The translations under genes were made by a program, and so were the position numbers. Of a DNA stretch of 64,000 nt, positions 21,543 through 33,089 are shown in pieces (positions within the stretch are counted from its first letter, which is position 1; every line of letters begins with the position of its first letter). Source of the stretch: Luzula sylvatica. Taxonomy: Eukaryota; Streptophyta; Magnoliopsida; Poales; Juncaceae. The stretch lies in assembly GCA_946800325.1 (NCBI GenBank), contig OX326958.1, positions 11,852,001 through 11,916,000 of the forward strand. The letters run 5' to 3'. The notes beneath the pieces are model-generated. The model was not told the origin of the DNA, did not search any database, and worked only from the letters and a program-made list of their open reading frames with translations.

Positions 21543-21785
21543 TCATACACCACTATAAACACCATACCATAAATACAAGCTTGGGGGCAGGCTAAAACCA
21601 CCATTATTGGCCTCGACTCTAAGCTCTACATTTTCTCGAATTCTACGCATTTCAGCATTCCTCGCACTATCTTGCAATTTCTCCTTCTTCGCCCGCAAAT
21701 AAGAGCCCATACGACCTATCTTTATGAAATTACCCATTAATGACATGGTTGCCATGACTGTTTTGTACTGTTTTTTATTCATCAA
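21543..21785 (-). CDS. 80-codon frame of unknown function, copy 0
   Basis: Open frame MMNKKQYKTVMATMSLMGNF...RAKKEKLQDSARNAEMRRIR, rich in Lys, Arg and Met in the middle. It is almost identical to 37461-37703 (one replacement, F to L, in NNGGFSLPP). The flanking DNA is equally conserved, so the similarity gives no evidence of selection. No family recognised; it may be an exon relic or a chance frame. Confidence 0.25.
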   Translation of the reverse strand: MMNKKQYKTVMATMSLMGNFIKIGRMGSYLRAKKEKLQDSARNAEMRRIRENVELRVEANNGGFSLPPSLYLWYGVYSGV

Positions 21786-22489
21786 TTGTACTATACCGAT
21801 TATATTGTTAATTGGAATCTGTCAATTTTCATATTTTTCCTTGAAAGATTTGTTCTTTTTTCTTCTTCTGAGTATTAGTTTTGAATTTCATTTTTGCTAT
21901 ATTCAATATTTGGCATCATAATCATAGTTTTGTGTAATATAGTATCGTTAAAATAGTAACACAAAGTATTATGTTGAAAATTATTTTAATTATATTTTGT
22001 ATTGAAAAAAACAAATATAATTCTAGAAAAGAAAACAAAAGGAAGAGAACTCTTAGCCATCTAAAATAATCATTGTTTTGTGCAATATAATATCATGAAA
22101 TAAATTAATGCAATACGAAATATATCATCAAACAATTGTTCTGTGTTAATATAATATCATAAAACAAGTTAACGCAGTGCGAAATATATCATCAAGAAAA
22201 TATGAAAATAATTAAATGTGTAATATTTTTTGTTGAAGAATGTTTTATTGAATAATACAAATATGAAAATAATTAAATTTGTAGTATTTTTTGTCGAAGA
22301 GAACTATTTGACATCTCAACTGTTCACTATTCATAAATGATAAGGTGTTTCTTTGTGGGAGCACAAAGTCATTCTCCCCTTCTAAGGAATATAAATATGT
22401 GCGAAATCACACCACACCCTAGCTCGGAACATGACATTTCAAAAACAATGATTATATAAAAAACTTATTGTCATGTTTCCTTATTGTAT

Positions 22490-22703
22490 GTTAAAATGGA
22501 CGAGAGTTCATTTGGAAAACTCTTCAGTTCTACCCAATCTTATCTCGCTCGGAACATCTCATTGCAAGTTAGAACGGCACATTTCCATTTTATTGAAGAA
22601 ACACAGAGGATGACTATATAAGGTCCTTATAGGGATAACCGTTCGTTATTCGCACCTTCATCTTCTCTTTCTCTTTCTCTCTCAATTTCTCGAGCGGTCA
22701 ACA
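22490..22703 (+). promoter_or_regulatory. Promoter of DUF1639 copy A
   Basis: ATGGACGAGAGTTCATTTGG through a TATA box (CTATATAAG, 22614-22622) to a CT-rich leader ending CGAGCGGTCAACA before the ATG. Nearly identical to the regions before copies B and C. The upstream junction differs: here it joins directly to the end of segment copy 0. Confidence 0.65.
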
Positions 22704-23090
22704 ATGGCAAGTGTCAATGCAACGAAGACCACGAAGGCAACTAAGAAACGAAGCCCACTTCTACGGAGACAAGCAGATACTGAAAGACTTCGCAAGTTTT
22801 GGATGCTTCTTCCTGGTGACAGTTCTTCGGAACGGGGTGGTTCTATCTCGCCTCCGACCAACTCCTCGCCTGAGAAGACGAGTCACAGGGATCTTCCATG
22901 GAAGTTGAGACAGAGAAAACAGTTCCATAAGGAGGATCCGGGTTCGGAGCCTAAATACTGTCCAAGTGAAAGCTTCTCGATTGCTCTCTCTGCTAAAGGA
23001 GATTGTGGCCGATCTTCTGAAAATGACGGAGATGAAGAAGCGACCTAAAAGGCCTAAAAAACGATCAAAGAAACTTCAGAGCCAGATTGA
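22704..23090 (+). pseudogene. DUF1639 protein gene, copy A (frameshifted, truncated)
   Basis: Exon 1 starts MASVNATKTTKATKKRSPLL and follows copy B closely up to ESFSIALS. There an extra A (GCTAAAGGAG versus ACTAAGGAG in copy B) shifts the frame and gives a stop at 23046-23048. The normal exon end (AGCCAGATTGAT before GTAAGA) is still present near 23090. The copy breaks off in intron 1 at about 23186, so exons 2 and 3 are missing. Dead copy of the gene that is intact at 35012-35746. Confidence 0.8.
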
Positions 23091-23186
23091 TGTAAGAACC
23101 AAAATTGAATTTCATTTGATCTTTTTTTTTTGTTCATTTCATGCAAAGAATTGGAAAAAACCGTTCAATTCTTCTTCTTTCTTATC

Positions 23187-23534
23187 TGGTATGTCCGCGA
23201 GAGAGACGGGAATATAAACAAATAAATCCTATAAGTTTTAGATTTTGGATTCTCGGATTATTAACTTAATTTTCATAAATTTAAGATTTGATTTCTTTGT
23301 TTTACTTTTTTTTAATAAAGTTAAAGTCATGAATTAGAATTCCGGATTTAGGTGTCTAAATCCTGCAAATAGATATTACAAATAATTAATCTTATATTGC
23401 TAATGGATCCATATTTCAAATGTACATATCACAAAATTTTACAAATCACGTGTTCAATTCTCATTAGCACCATATAAAAACATAATCATGATTTGTGAAC
23501 TAGGTTATATTGAAAAAATTAACCTAAGTAGGAT
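23187..23534. other. AT-rich spacer, nothing seen
   Basis: No open frame, repeat or splice-flanked motif found between the broken DUF1639 copy A and block Y. Confidence 0.6.
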
Positions 23535-23838
23535 TATATTTGTAAATATTGCAAACTTTAGAACAATCAAGTTTGATAAAAAAAATTATTAGAATAATCA
23601 AATTTCTATGTATTTCTTTTATATTAAAACAACACTTTTAGAAAGTCCGATTCTCCGATTTGACTCGGCTGACTCTTATTCTGCGGATACCAAACGACTC
23701 CGATCCATTTTCCGATTTCCAAAACTATTGCTTTTTTTTTGTTTTTTTCAATTTCAAGATGCTTTCTGGAAATCTCCCTTGTCATTTTTTTTGCAATTTC
23801 AAATTTCGGAAGACAAAAAAAAAATAAGAACATAACAT

Positions 23839-24996
23839 TGTTGGGTTATCTACACCCCCATCGAGTCCGCGCAGCGGATAATTATTGGACTCGACGGAGT
23901 ACAAATTCCCGAGATCTCATCTACGATTTGTTTATCGAATTGCCTATAACTAATATAACGTAATTCTAATAAACGTAATATTTGTACCTAGCGAAATTGA
24001 TCGCTTACGAAGGATTTGTCGCTGCGAAGCCTTCACTTTCATTCACGTCGCACCTTTTCGCTCGTACCGGTTCGTCCCACACCCAAACCGGTCGTCTTTC
24101 TCCGTTCGTCTTCTCGTCGGTTGATGAACTTAACTCGTTAGTACGCAAACGTATACGTACCTCTACTCGTATCCACCGCGAAACGGGAATCGTCGGATAA
24201 TCACGAAACTGCCTAGACGCCTCGTAATCACTCTTGCTTAAACTATTGCCGGAATCAATGGAGAATTCCGGCGAACTTTTCTCTCTCTTAATTACTGGAT
24301 TAATTAGTGGAAATAATGGTTGCTTAGATTGATTTGATTGAGTGAGATTATGGTCCTATTTATAGAATAACTAGTATTCCTTCACCAGTAAATAGACACT
24401 CTTTAATCAATCAAATGATACTTTTATATGCATGAAATGATAAGTTTCTAGAAGATTTGATCAAAAGATATGTCTCCTGCAGAATCAGCAGACACATTTT
24501 CACTAAACTGGAATTTCGACCGCCTTAGGTCCGTAATTAACAGGAACTTTCTGAACGAAACTTCTAGATGATCTTATCACCTTTCCAACAAATCCGAGTT
24601 TATCCAATTTGGATATCCAGTCCGAAAGTTATGCTAGTTTTAGTAAACGTTCGCGTCCTTTCGTCGAACTGCCGCAACCTTTCGTGTATTTCATTAGAAT
24701 GAACGTCCTACGTTATTCAAATGTTTTTCCACTGAATATGAAAGTTGTAGATAATCCAATTATCTAACTTATGAGAGTTGAATCATCCAAATCGGTGTTA
24801 GTATGCGAAAGTTATGTCCGTTTTAGTAAAAATATTCCAAACAGATTTTTCCTAAAATCTTATCTTATCAATCTAATTATGTATATCATATATACATATG
24901 TGCATCTAATACACATGTTATATTTCTATGAACTACCATGTTCATATATCCTTATACGTACGATTTTACCGTAGATGTGAAACTGTATTTCCTTCA
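23839..24996 (-). mobile_element. Solo LTR B (1158 bp), TGAAGG...CCCAACA family
   Basis: On the minus strand it starts TGAAGGAAATACAG and ends ATAACCCAACA. Perfect 5-bp target duplication AACAT (23834-23838, 24997-25001). The paralogous site at about 3236-3240 has a single AACAT and no LTR, proving the insertion. CCGCGCAGCGG lies 28 bp from the terminal end (23867-23877). The TATA box (plus CTATTTATAG, 24357-24366) splits U3 and R/U5. U3 includes AGATAATCCAATTATCT-type palindromes like those of Copia-1. Confidence 0.93.
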
Positions 24997-26497
24997 AACA
25001 TCACTACACATTTGATAGTAACTTGAGTAGAAAATATGATCCAATTATATAATTATATAATAAACAAACAATCTTTTTTCATGCAAATTTCTCATATATT
25101 CAACATTAAAAACACACAAACAATCTTTTTCAGATAGACCTCAAAAATATTTATTTAAGGATCTAAACCAATAGTTTTTCTAGTCCATCCAACGAACAAA
25201 TTTTTCGACTTGAACATCACGGGTAAGCATCCCGAAATAGTCATGCAAGGGAATTGTGCCATCCCGTTTTTTCGTCCCAGCGAAATGAACGCGACTGCGG
25301 GGGATGGCTTGTATGCACCCAACTTGCTTTGATTTCCCCCCTTTATCAGCAATTTTATGTTTTTCGCCACCAATGTGGCGTGATTTTGAGCTATAAATCC
25401 TAGTTTTAGTTCCTTGATTGATCCAATAAAAACAAGAAGTAATTTAACAGCGAATATTTTTAATTTGTGAATAAACTTGCATTTACAGTAGCTTATATTT
25501 TGGGATTTTTTTTTTTCAAAATCTTCCTATTTTTTCTGAATATTATGAAAAAACCTCCATTTTTTATTCCGTAAAAAACTCCCTATATTTTTGGCCTCGT
25601 TCAAAAATCCCCTGATTTTTTTTAACATTAGAACCCACTCCGGTAACTTTTTGTTATGTTATTTTAAAGATGATTGTTTTTTCCTCGTGATTTGAAGTTG
25701 TAGTACGTTTTTTAAATAATAATGGCAGAAAATTAAAATTACTTTAAGCAACAATAATAAAATATAATTTCAACAATTATTATATGTATTTTTTGATACT
25801 TCATATAATATTGTTAATATCTGTTTATTATTTTTGAAATCATGCTTGTAATTTATAGTATGAGTTTTTGAATAAATGGTGGAAAAAAAATTAAATAACA
25901 ATTACTATATAATTTTTTCAAAACTATTTTGTACGAATATATTGATAATAATGAAAATGATGATCAAAACCAATATATATTTTTATAAAATAATATTATG
26001 TATTTTTACTATTTAAATTTTATGCAATATCATTAATGTACATATATTATTATTAAAATTGAGGGGTTTTAAAATTAAAATCATGGGGAAAATTGTCATC
26101 TTTATATAACATAACAAGATAATAAGGTTCTTTTTTGTTAATATTAAAAAAAAAATAGGAGGTTTTTAAGCAGGCAAAAATATATAAGAGGTTTTTGATA
26201 TAATAAAAAAAGGAAGTTCTTTCATAATGTTCGATAAATTAGGAGGTTTTTAAAAAATTTCCCTATATTAAGCATCCCCTAAATCTGAAGTCACTGATTT
26301 TTTCTTTTCACTTCTGCAATCAGAATTCTTGGGTTTCCTTTTTCGAACTTTGCATTGGGCACAGGGACCTTTTTGGAATTTCCTAAAAATGTAAGGGCTC
26401 TCATGGAAATTTCCCTTTCATTATATTACATCAAGAAAAGAAAAGTTTGTACCTTAATATGATGATAAAAAAAACATTTGTACCTTAATATCAGTAA

Positions 26498-27101
26498 CTA
26501 GCTATAACCCCGCGCAATTGCACGGGGCACGTTGATTTGTTTTTTTTTATGATTTGTGCTTTTTCTGTATTTATTTTTCGGCAGCGTTGTATTGGCCAGT
26601 GATTCGATTTGTGTGGTGTTGTGGAATTTTCAAACTGAGAAGGACCGAAATGTAATTTTTCAAACTGAAAAGGACCAAAATGTAAATTAAAAAGGATCAA
26701 AATGTGAATTAATTTTTTTTTTCGAATTAAAATGTGTAAATAAAAGAGGATCAAGATGTAAATATGAAGTACCAAAATGTAATATTTTAAACTTGAAAGG
26801 ACCAAAACAAAAATAAAAAGGACCAAAATATAGTTTTTTCAACTAAAAAGGACCAAAATGTAATAAAAAAAGAACCAATATGTAAAATAAAAAATTTCTT
26901 ACAAAGAGGCCCCTGGACCAAAATGTATTTTTTAAACTTGGAGGACCAAAATGTAAATAAAAAAGGACCAAAGTGTAATTTTTCGAAATAAAAAGGACCA
27001 AAATATAAATAAAAAAAGACCAAAATATAAATTAATTTTTTTTTTTTTACAAAAAGGCCCCTGGTGACGTGGCTCAACCAGGAGCCAGGGAAAAGTATAG
27101 A
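26498..27101 (-). mobile_element. Small Helitron (604 bp) in the AIF-like pseudogene
   Basis: On the minus strand the 5' end reads TCTATACTTTTCCCTGG, a common plant Helitron start. The 3' end has the hairpin CCCCGTGCAATTGCGCGGGG, then TTATAG, then CTAG followed by T. The base before the 5' TC is T rather than the usual A. The interior is about a dozen variants of GGACCAAAATGTAA spaced 25-40 bp, without coding capacity. It is inserted directly at the end of exon 3. Confidence 0.75.
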
Positions 27102-27631
27102 ATTATACTAATTATAATATCTCCAATGGCAAAAATATTGTCATGACCTTTAACTCTCAGATACTCATCAACCATTAATCCCCCTTCTCCATTCAAACAG
27201 TTTTCAGCATAGTTCCTCTAAGCCAATCCGAACCAGGCAATTTCTCGGGACCAAAACAGTGACAATCGGCCAAAATAGTCGTACCGCTCAATGTTTTATA
27301 CTCATTCCAAGGCACCGAATTAATCGAGTTTGAATCTATGGTTTCGTTCAAAAGCACCTCTACATTCTTTTTCTTGAGCCATTTCATTGCCTTAATGGAG
27401 ACCTTGGGACCTACAAAATCGAGTAAACGTGGTCCGTCATGGACCAATGTGATTTTTTTCTCGGGATAGTCCGTTGCGATTTCTCGTGCAAGTTCGACTC
27501 CGGTCCGCCCCGCCCCGATTATTAGGATTGAATTTGCTGATTTTATCTTCTTATTCTCTGAGCAGTATCTCAAGATTAATGACGAATTAACTAATTATTG
27601 AACTTTTAGTATATTGGATCGATGTTATAAT

Positions 27632-27838
27632 CAGGGACGGAACCAGGACGGAATAATAGTGGGGGCCGGAATGATGGGGGGGGGGGGAGAACGAATAATT
27701 CAATACAATTTTTAACCTATAAATTATAATAACATATATAATTTCTCTCTATATACATTCGTGTGTAATTTCATGTGGGGGGGGGGGGGCTTAAGCCCCC
27801 ACTAGCCCCCCACTAGCCCCCCCCTAGTTCCGTCCTTG
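27632..27838. mobile_element. hAT-type MITE (207 bp) in intron 2
   Basis: Terminal inverted repeats CAGGGACGGAACCAGG and CAAGGACGGAACTAGG, with an 8-bp target duplication GTTATAAT/GTTATAAC (27624-27631, 27839-27846; 7 of 8). The ends carry long G or C runs. A longer flank of about 44 bp (TAACTAATTATTGAACTTTT on) is also present on both sides, so the element sits inside a tandem duplication. Confidence 0.75.
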
Positions 27839-28348
27839 GTTATAACTAATTATTGAACTTTTAGTATATTGGATCGACGTTATAATAATGAGATATAATA
27901 TTGACCTTGTTTGAATAGCTCGAGCATGTCGATCCTGGTTCGTGGCAAGGCCTCATCATGGCCCGTTGCAATTACAAGAAAATCATACGGCACAGCACGA
28001 GCTTCCTCAGTTACAACCTCAGTGGGTGTAATATCGACAGCACGTGAATTTATGATCGTGCCGTCAGTGAGATACTCGGAATGTTTGATAAGCGTTCTCT
28101 CTGCAAATGTGGGCTCCACCATCGATCTTAAATTCGTCCATGGCATGTTGTAATATACTAATAATCCTTTCTGTTGTAGAAGGAAAAAAATTAAATCAAG
28201 AAATTATCTAATTATCGATAAATGAGATGAATTCATACGGATCTATAAGAACTAGATTGGAATCGAGTTGTAGAGACTTGGCGAGAAGTGAACCGGCTGC
28301 ACCGCCTCCCACCACCACCACCCTTTTCCTTTCTTCTACCCCTCCCAT

Positions 28349-29700
28349 GGAAACAAAAGTAGAGAAAAAGAAATGAAATAACTTTGTTTAGGTTTTATTC
28401 ATAAATTCATTGGCCAATTGGTGTCCTTTTATACATACTGCAATATAGGTTTATTTCATATCTTCAACCAACGCCAACTTTAGATATATAACAATGTTTT
28501 CTTTTTTGAACGCAAATCATTTTTCATATATAAAGTAGCTTGGTTGGTGTTGAGGGTGGCCCTAGTTTGAGTTTTTTTTAAGTGAAAGTGAGGAAAAAGA
28601 TTGATTCTTATGTCTGCAAAGCATTAATTTCATGAATAATCCTAAAAAAAAATCATCAATATATCACTTATATCCTTCCTAAAGAGAGCATTATTATTTT
28701 TATTTTTTGCAATCAAACCCGTAGGTGCTCGAATTAAATCAAAGAGTTTTACAGAAAGGTTCCTTACACTTAACAAAACAGTACTGAATAAAGAAAGTAA
28801 AAGGAGGCAAAAGCCTATTAAAATCGCATGTCGTAGCAAAATTAGAAAGCACAAGGTAGCGGAAGGTGATTTCCACTACAAAAACTCTGAATCGAGTTCG
28901 CCCATTTTGCTAGTCCATCTGATTCCTGGTTAAAAACCAGGGTTCTGAATATCGAACTCGGACTCGGACTCGGACGGTCCCGTCGACTCGGGACTCGGTC
29001 GACTCGGACAAGACTCGGCCGAGTCAAAAAAAATAATTGGACGGTTGGTAAAAAAATCGGAAAAAAATGAAAAAAATATAAAAAAAATATTTTAAAAATT
29101 GGTAAACATTCCAAATTACTACATTAAAAGATATGTTATTCACAATAATCTGGTTATTAGTTGTATGTACAATAATATGACTATTGCCATGTACAATAAT
29201 ATATTTTAAAATTCAGTCTCAATAATATGACTATTGGCTATAATATACAACAATTCCTAATATAAACATGTACAAAATTACATGTTTTTCCTTTTTTTTC
29301 GAGAAAAATAAAGAGGACTCTGATGTCCCCATCTATTAAAATTAGTATTAGTATTAGTATTAAATTAAGAGCAGTGATTCACCTTCCCTTGATCTATCCC
29401 CCAGCATCATTGATGTGCTGGAAAGGTGGCCCGTTAAATCATGTAGGGTTTTTTTGTGGATTCCTTTAAGGCTTTGGAGAAAATTATGGGCTAGCATTTA
29501 ACAGGCCCGTGTGTCAAATCTTGTTTATAATTAAGATTTTACATTTATTACTGTTCGTTGTCAGAATTTATAATCATTTGTGCAGTGTTAACTGCTATCT
29601 TGCAGAAGTTCATTTAATGTCATTAATGACTGTTGCTGACTTTTAACAGCGAACACTGGTTGGGGGGAAATTAAAAAAAATTTGAAATTCAAAAATTTGA
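28349..29700. other. Non-coding DNA, no gene seen
   Basis: AT-rich with a GACTCGG-rich island at 28960-29030 resembling one at 19985-20070. CCACTACAAAAACTC at 28873 resembles a CACTA terminus, but no partner end was found. Confidence 0.5.
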
Positions 29701-29727
29701 GTACCCCTATAAAATATGATCGAACCC

Positions 29728-29772
29728 TCCCCTCCTCCCCTCCTCCCCTCCTCCCCCCTCCCCCCTCCCCTC
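29728..29772. repeat. CCCTCCT-type minisatellite
   Basis: Tandem CCTCCCCT units on the plus strand, followed by TTCATTGTTCA / TTCACTGTTCA repeats to about 29860. Low-complexity, non-coding. Confidence 0.75.
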
Positions 29773-30119
29773 CATTCATTCTTGTTATTCATTGTTCATT
29801 TTCACTGTTCATTTTCACCGTTCATTATTGTTGTTCACTGTTCACTGTTGAATTGAGTTTTTCGCTGTTAATTTTTTTGTTAATATTTCTGTTAATTGTT
29901 AGCAGAGAATATCATTATGAAATAGTAATGACTGATTTTGTATTTGTTGACTTGAGATTCATTCTCATATTTTATTGTTAGTATTGATGTTTTATTTGTT
30001 GATTTAGTGATAATTGAATCTTTTGAAAAGATATTTTCAACACTAATTTGCACTGGTATTGAAACTGATGTTTTGATAGCAAGAATTTGTTGATAGCAGA
30101 GAATTTAACATTTTTTTTG

Positions 30120-30800
30120 AACTTGATTTTGAACTAGTATTTGAATTTTTTACACGGTTAGTTTTGACTGGTATTTCGAACATTTCATTGTTAACTGTTA
30201 TTTCAAACATTTCGCTGTTAATTGGTTTATTGGACTGAATTTTGAACTAGTATTTGCATTTTTCACAATGTTAATTTCGACTGGTATTTCAAACATTTCA
30301 CTGTTAACTGTTATTTCAAACATTTCGATGTTAACTGATTTTCTGAACTGAATTTTGAACTAGTATTTCAATTGTTTACACTATTAATTTTGACTGGTAT
30401 TTCAAACATTTCACTGTTAACTGGTATTTCAAATATTTCACTTTTAATTGGTTTTTTTGACCGAATATTGAACTAGTATTTGAATTTTTTACACTGTTAA
30501 TTTTGACTGCTATCTCAGACATTTCACTGCTAACTGTTATTTCAAACATATCACTTTTAATTTGTTTTTTGAACTGCAATTTGAACTAGTATTTGAATTT
30601 TTTACCCTATTAATTTTGAATGGTATTTTAAAAATTTCAATATTAACTAGTATTTAAAATATTTCATTTTCTATTGGGTTTTTATATGAATTTTGAACTA
30701 GTATTTGAATTATTTACCCTGTTAATTTTGACTGGTATTTCAAACATTTAACAATTAACTGGTATTTCAAATGTTGCACTTTTAATTGGGTTCACACATT
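30120..30800. repeat. 113-bp tandem repeat, about six copies
   Basis: GAACTAGTATTTG-type landmarks start at 30131, 30244, 30357, 30470, 30583 and 30695, giving steps of 113, 113, 113, 113 and 112 bp. Each unit contains TTAATTTTGACTGGTATTTC and TTTCACTGTTAACTG-type sub-repeats, themselves about 30 bp apart. The units have diverged by many substitutions but almost no length change. No coding frame survives through the array. Confidence 0.85.
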
Positions 30801-31927
30801 TTTAGTTCACTGTTAACTAGTAATTATGTTCACTGTTAATTGGTATTCTTAATTTTTTACATATTGACCCCTATAATTAACTGTTAATTAGTAATTATAT
30901 TGCAATATTTATCATTGCACAAATTGTTGAACTATTTTCATTGCAAAATTATTTTGTGAACTTGACATTTGAAATCAAAACACAACAAATACCAAATTTT
31001 TGTCTAATATAATTATTTTATAAGACTTGACATTTGAAATCGATATCCAACAATTAATATACACAACAAATCAAAGACATAATTATTACAAACATCATTC
31101 ACAAAAATCAAATTTCAAAAAAATATGAACAAAAAGAACATTAAAGCAAACTATTGTTAAAAAAAATGACTACAAATCATCTAATAATTCCTGTAAAAAA
31201 TAACTAATTTATAAGGCTTGACACTGGAAATTCACGTGAACTTAGTTATTTTATGGTGAACTTAACGATTAACATAAATTGATTTACATGACCTTAAGGA
31301 TTAACATGAAGCAATTATGTTGGATTACGGATTAGCATGAACTGACACTGATAGACAGTGAAATCAATTTAAATTGGACACCGAAAATTGATGCCAGTAT
31401 GAATTAACACTAGTAAATAATGAAATTGACTAAAATTGGACACTGAAACTTCATTCCAGTATGAATCGACACCAGTAAACAGTGAAATAACGTAAAAAGT
31501 ACATGAGCGAACACTGAAAAAGCTGAATCTACTAGGTTTAACATTAGTGATTTTTAACAGTAGTGATTTTTAACCAATAATGAAATTAACACATTTTCCT
31601 ATCATTTAACAGTAGTGATTCTTACGTTGAAACATATGGTTTGAAAGAAAAATAATGCAAAAAGTACATCTAAAAGCACAAAAAACAGAGTTAATAGAAG
31701 ATGAAAAATAATAGAAAAAGCTGAATCTACTAGGTCGAACACTGAAAACCTGTGTGAAGTTTCTTCATGAGCGAACACTGAAAAATGCTGGTCAACACTG
31801 ACAGTGGTGTCCGTCATCAAACACTTTGGTAGAGAAATGCATGGTTCATACTTGTGACCATGGTTGCTATAGAAAAAAAAAAAGAAATTTAAAAAGAGGA
31901 AGAAGATGAAAGTGAAGAGAGAAATAT

Positions 31928-31970
<43 letters not shown>

Positions 31971-32228
31971 ATGTTGGCACAAAAAATGAGGCTAAAACAT
32001 GCTATGACACTGTACACTATATGACATTGTACATTGTCTGACACTGTACACTGACATGTGATTTGAAGATTGTACACTGTCAGACGTTTAACGCTTAACA
32101 CCATCATCATTGCATTTTTCTTGAACATGGATTACCACCTATTCTTTGGATGAACGTTAGTGCCAGCACATCAAAAGTGGTGAGGGAAAACAGGGGTATG
32201 TACAACATTTTCCTTAAATTGAAAACAA
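30801..32228. repeat. Degenerate repeat DNA with (AG)n
   Basis: Continues the low-complexity style of the 113-bp array, with short repeats such as TAACAGTAGTGATT (about 31554 and 31606), GAGCGAACACTGAAAAA (31503 and 31769) and ACACTGTACA (32008-32075). A perfect (AG)n microsatellite runs 31931-31967. No gene; the open frames are simple-sequence artefacts. Confidence 0.6.
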
Positions 32229-32257
32229 CTAGCTCTAAGCTCGCGCTATTGCGCGGG
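32229..32257 (-). mobile_element. Helitron 3' terminus
   Basis: On the minus strand the hairpin CGCGCAATAGCGCG is followed by AGCTTAGAG, CTAG and T. This is a Helitron 3' end. The matching 5' end, expected to the right, was not identified, so the length is unknown. Confidence 0.55.
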
Positions 32258-33089
32258 TCTATTGTTGACGATGAACTGATTGCTTTTGTTGTGTTTTATT
32301 GTGTTTGATGTGCGGTGTGTGCAAAACATGATGTTTGTAGAATCAAATATTTGTATTTTTGTTTGTGTATTTTGCATGGCATCTTCTTACATACATTACT
32401 TATTTGTATTCGGTATTTGTGTTTGGTATTTCTATTTCTATTCATAGTATTTTTTTCATCTGTGTTTCTAATTTGTATTGAGATTGGTATTATTATTGGT
32501 TTTCCGTTTCATTTTTACATTCGTGTAATTTGGATTCGAGTATTGTATTTGTATTGGTACTTAGTATTTTTATATGTGATTCTCATTTGTATTTTGCATC
32601 CGAATTTGTATTCGTATTTCTTTTTTTATATTTGTATTTTGTTTCGACAATGTATATGATTTTGTTGTACATCCAGAAAATCAGCAGGTGTATGCATGTA
32701 GTAAACTACGAAATACCATAAATGTCTAATTCTTTTTCCTCAAGCAATGAGAGGAACAAATATAATAAAATATATGTTTTGTATTTTTGTACGTATGAAT
32801 AAGAATGATATGATGATATAATTTGAACATATGTTTTATGTTTTTGTTCGAGAACACGCCATTAACAGAGCGCGTGATTGACATTGTGAATTATTTAATT
32901 CGAGCATGAAGATGACAAAAGTTTCAAACGATTCTTTAACCACCAAAAAATGTTTATGATCACAACTTTGTTCATTCCGGTCATGATTTGTCAACATAAA
33001 AAAATTACATTCGTTTTCGGATTTTGTTTATTTGTTCTGATTATGTATTTCAAATAATACAATCAAAATTTAACTATGAGATTGTTATT
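32258..33089. other. AT-rich DNA, no gene seen
   Basis: Rich in TTTGTATTTGTATTCG-like runs (32330-32650), giving only low-complexity frames. Probably the inside of the Helitron ending at 32229. Confidence 0.45.

Larger units (their letters stand above)
20081..22489. repeat. DUF1639 segment, copy 0 (3' part only)
   Basis: Starts at the last DUF1639 exon (AAATTCCTTCGAGAAACTTG near 20090) and follows the DNA downstream of copies B (35726-38420) and C (41175-42490) at high identity. The zinc-finger pseudogene is missing and replaced by a promoter piece (20631-20785). A (TA)n microsatellite of about 48 bp lies at 20522-20569; copies B and C have much shorter runs at the same point. Confidence 0.8.
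25155..28348 (-). pseudogene. AIF/FSP1-like FAD/NAD(P)H oxidoreductase pseudogene
   Basis: Related to plant apoptosis-inducing-factor homologue A / FSP1-type quinone oxidoreductases. On the minus strand, exon 1 (28348-28239) encodes RVVVVGGGAAGSLLAKSL, the first Rossmann GxGxxG. Exon 2 (28169-27906) encodes MPWTNLRSMVEP and YDFLVIATGHDEALP. Exon 3 (from 27557) encodes KIKSANSILIIGAGRTGVEL, the second dinucleotide fold, and near its end LRVKGHDNIFAIGDI. Exon 4 (25424-25155) encodes KLGFIAQNHATLVAKNIK to WTRKTIGLDP. Defects: the exon 1-2 junction is out of frame and meets a stop, exon 3 shifts frame after the LKTV stretch, and a Helitron sits at the exon 3 end. Exons 2 and 3 join in frame (LELFKQ-ENKKIKSAN), so the break is fairly recent. 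Confidence 0.85.
23535..29370. repeat. Repeat block Y, copy 2
   Basis: Collinear with 2906-5049 but longer, because it keeps most of the AIF-like pseudogene and has gained a solo LTR, a Helitron and a hAT MITE. The right part (28.35-29.37 kb) is non-coding and ends with ATTAGT repeats near 29340 that also follow the truncated copy at about 4906. Confidence 0.75.

Noticed and set aside
28873..28884. CACTACAAAAA as the terminus of a CACTA transposon
   Set aside because: No inverted partner and no 3-bp duplication found; short and AT-rich enough to occur by chance.
30120..30800. CRISPR-like regular repeats
   Set aside because: Units are contiguous 113-bp tandem repeats without unique spacers, in plant DNA; no cas genes.
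32315..32659. 114-codon hydrophobic frame suggesting a membrane protein
   Set aside because: Made of TTTGTATTTGTATT-like simple sequence; no start context, splice signals or homologue, and not conserved in the paralogous segment.
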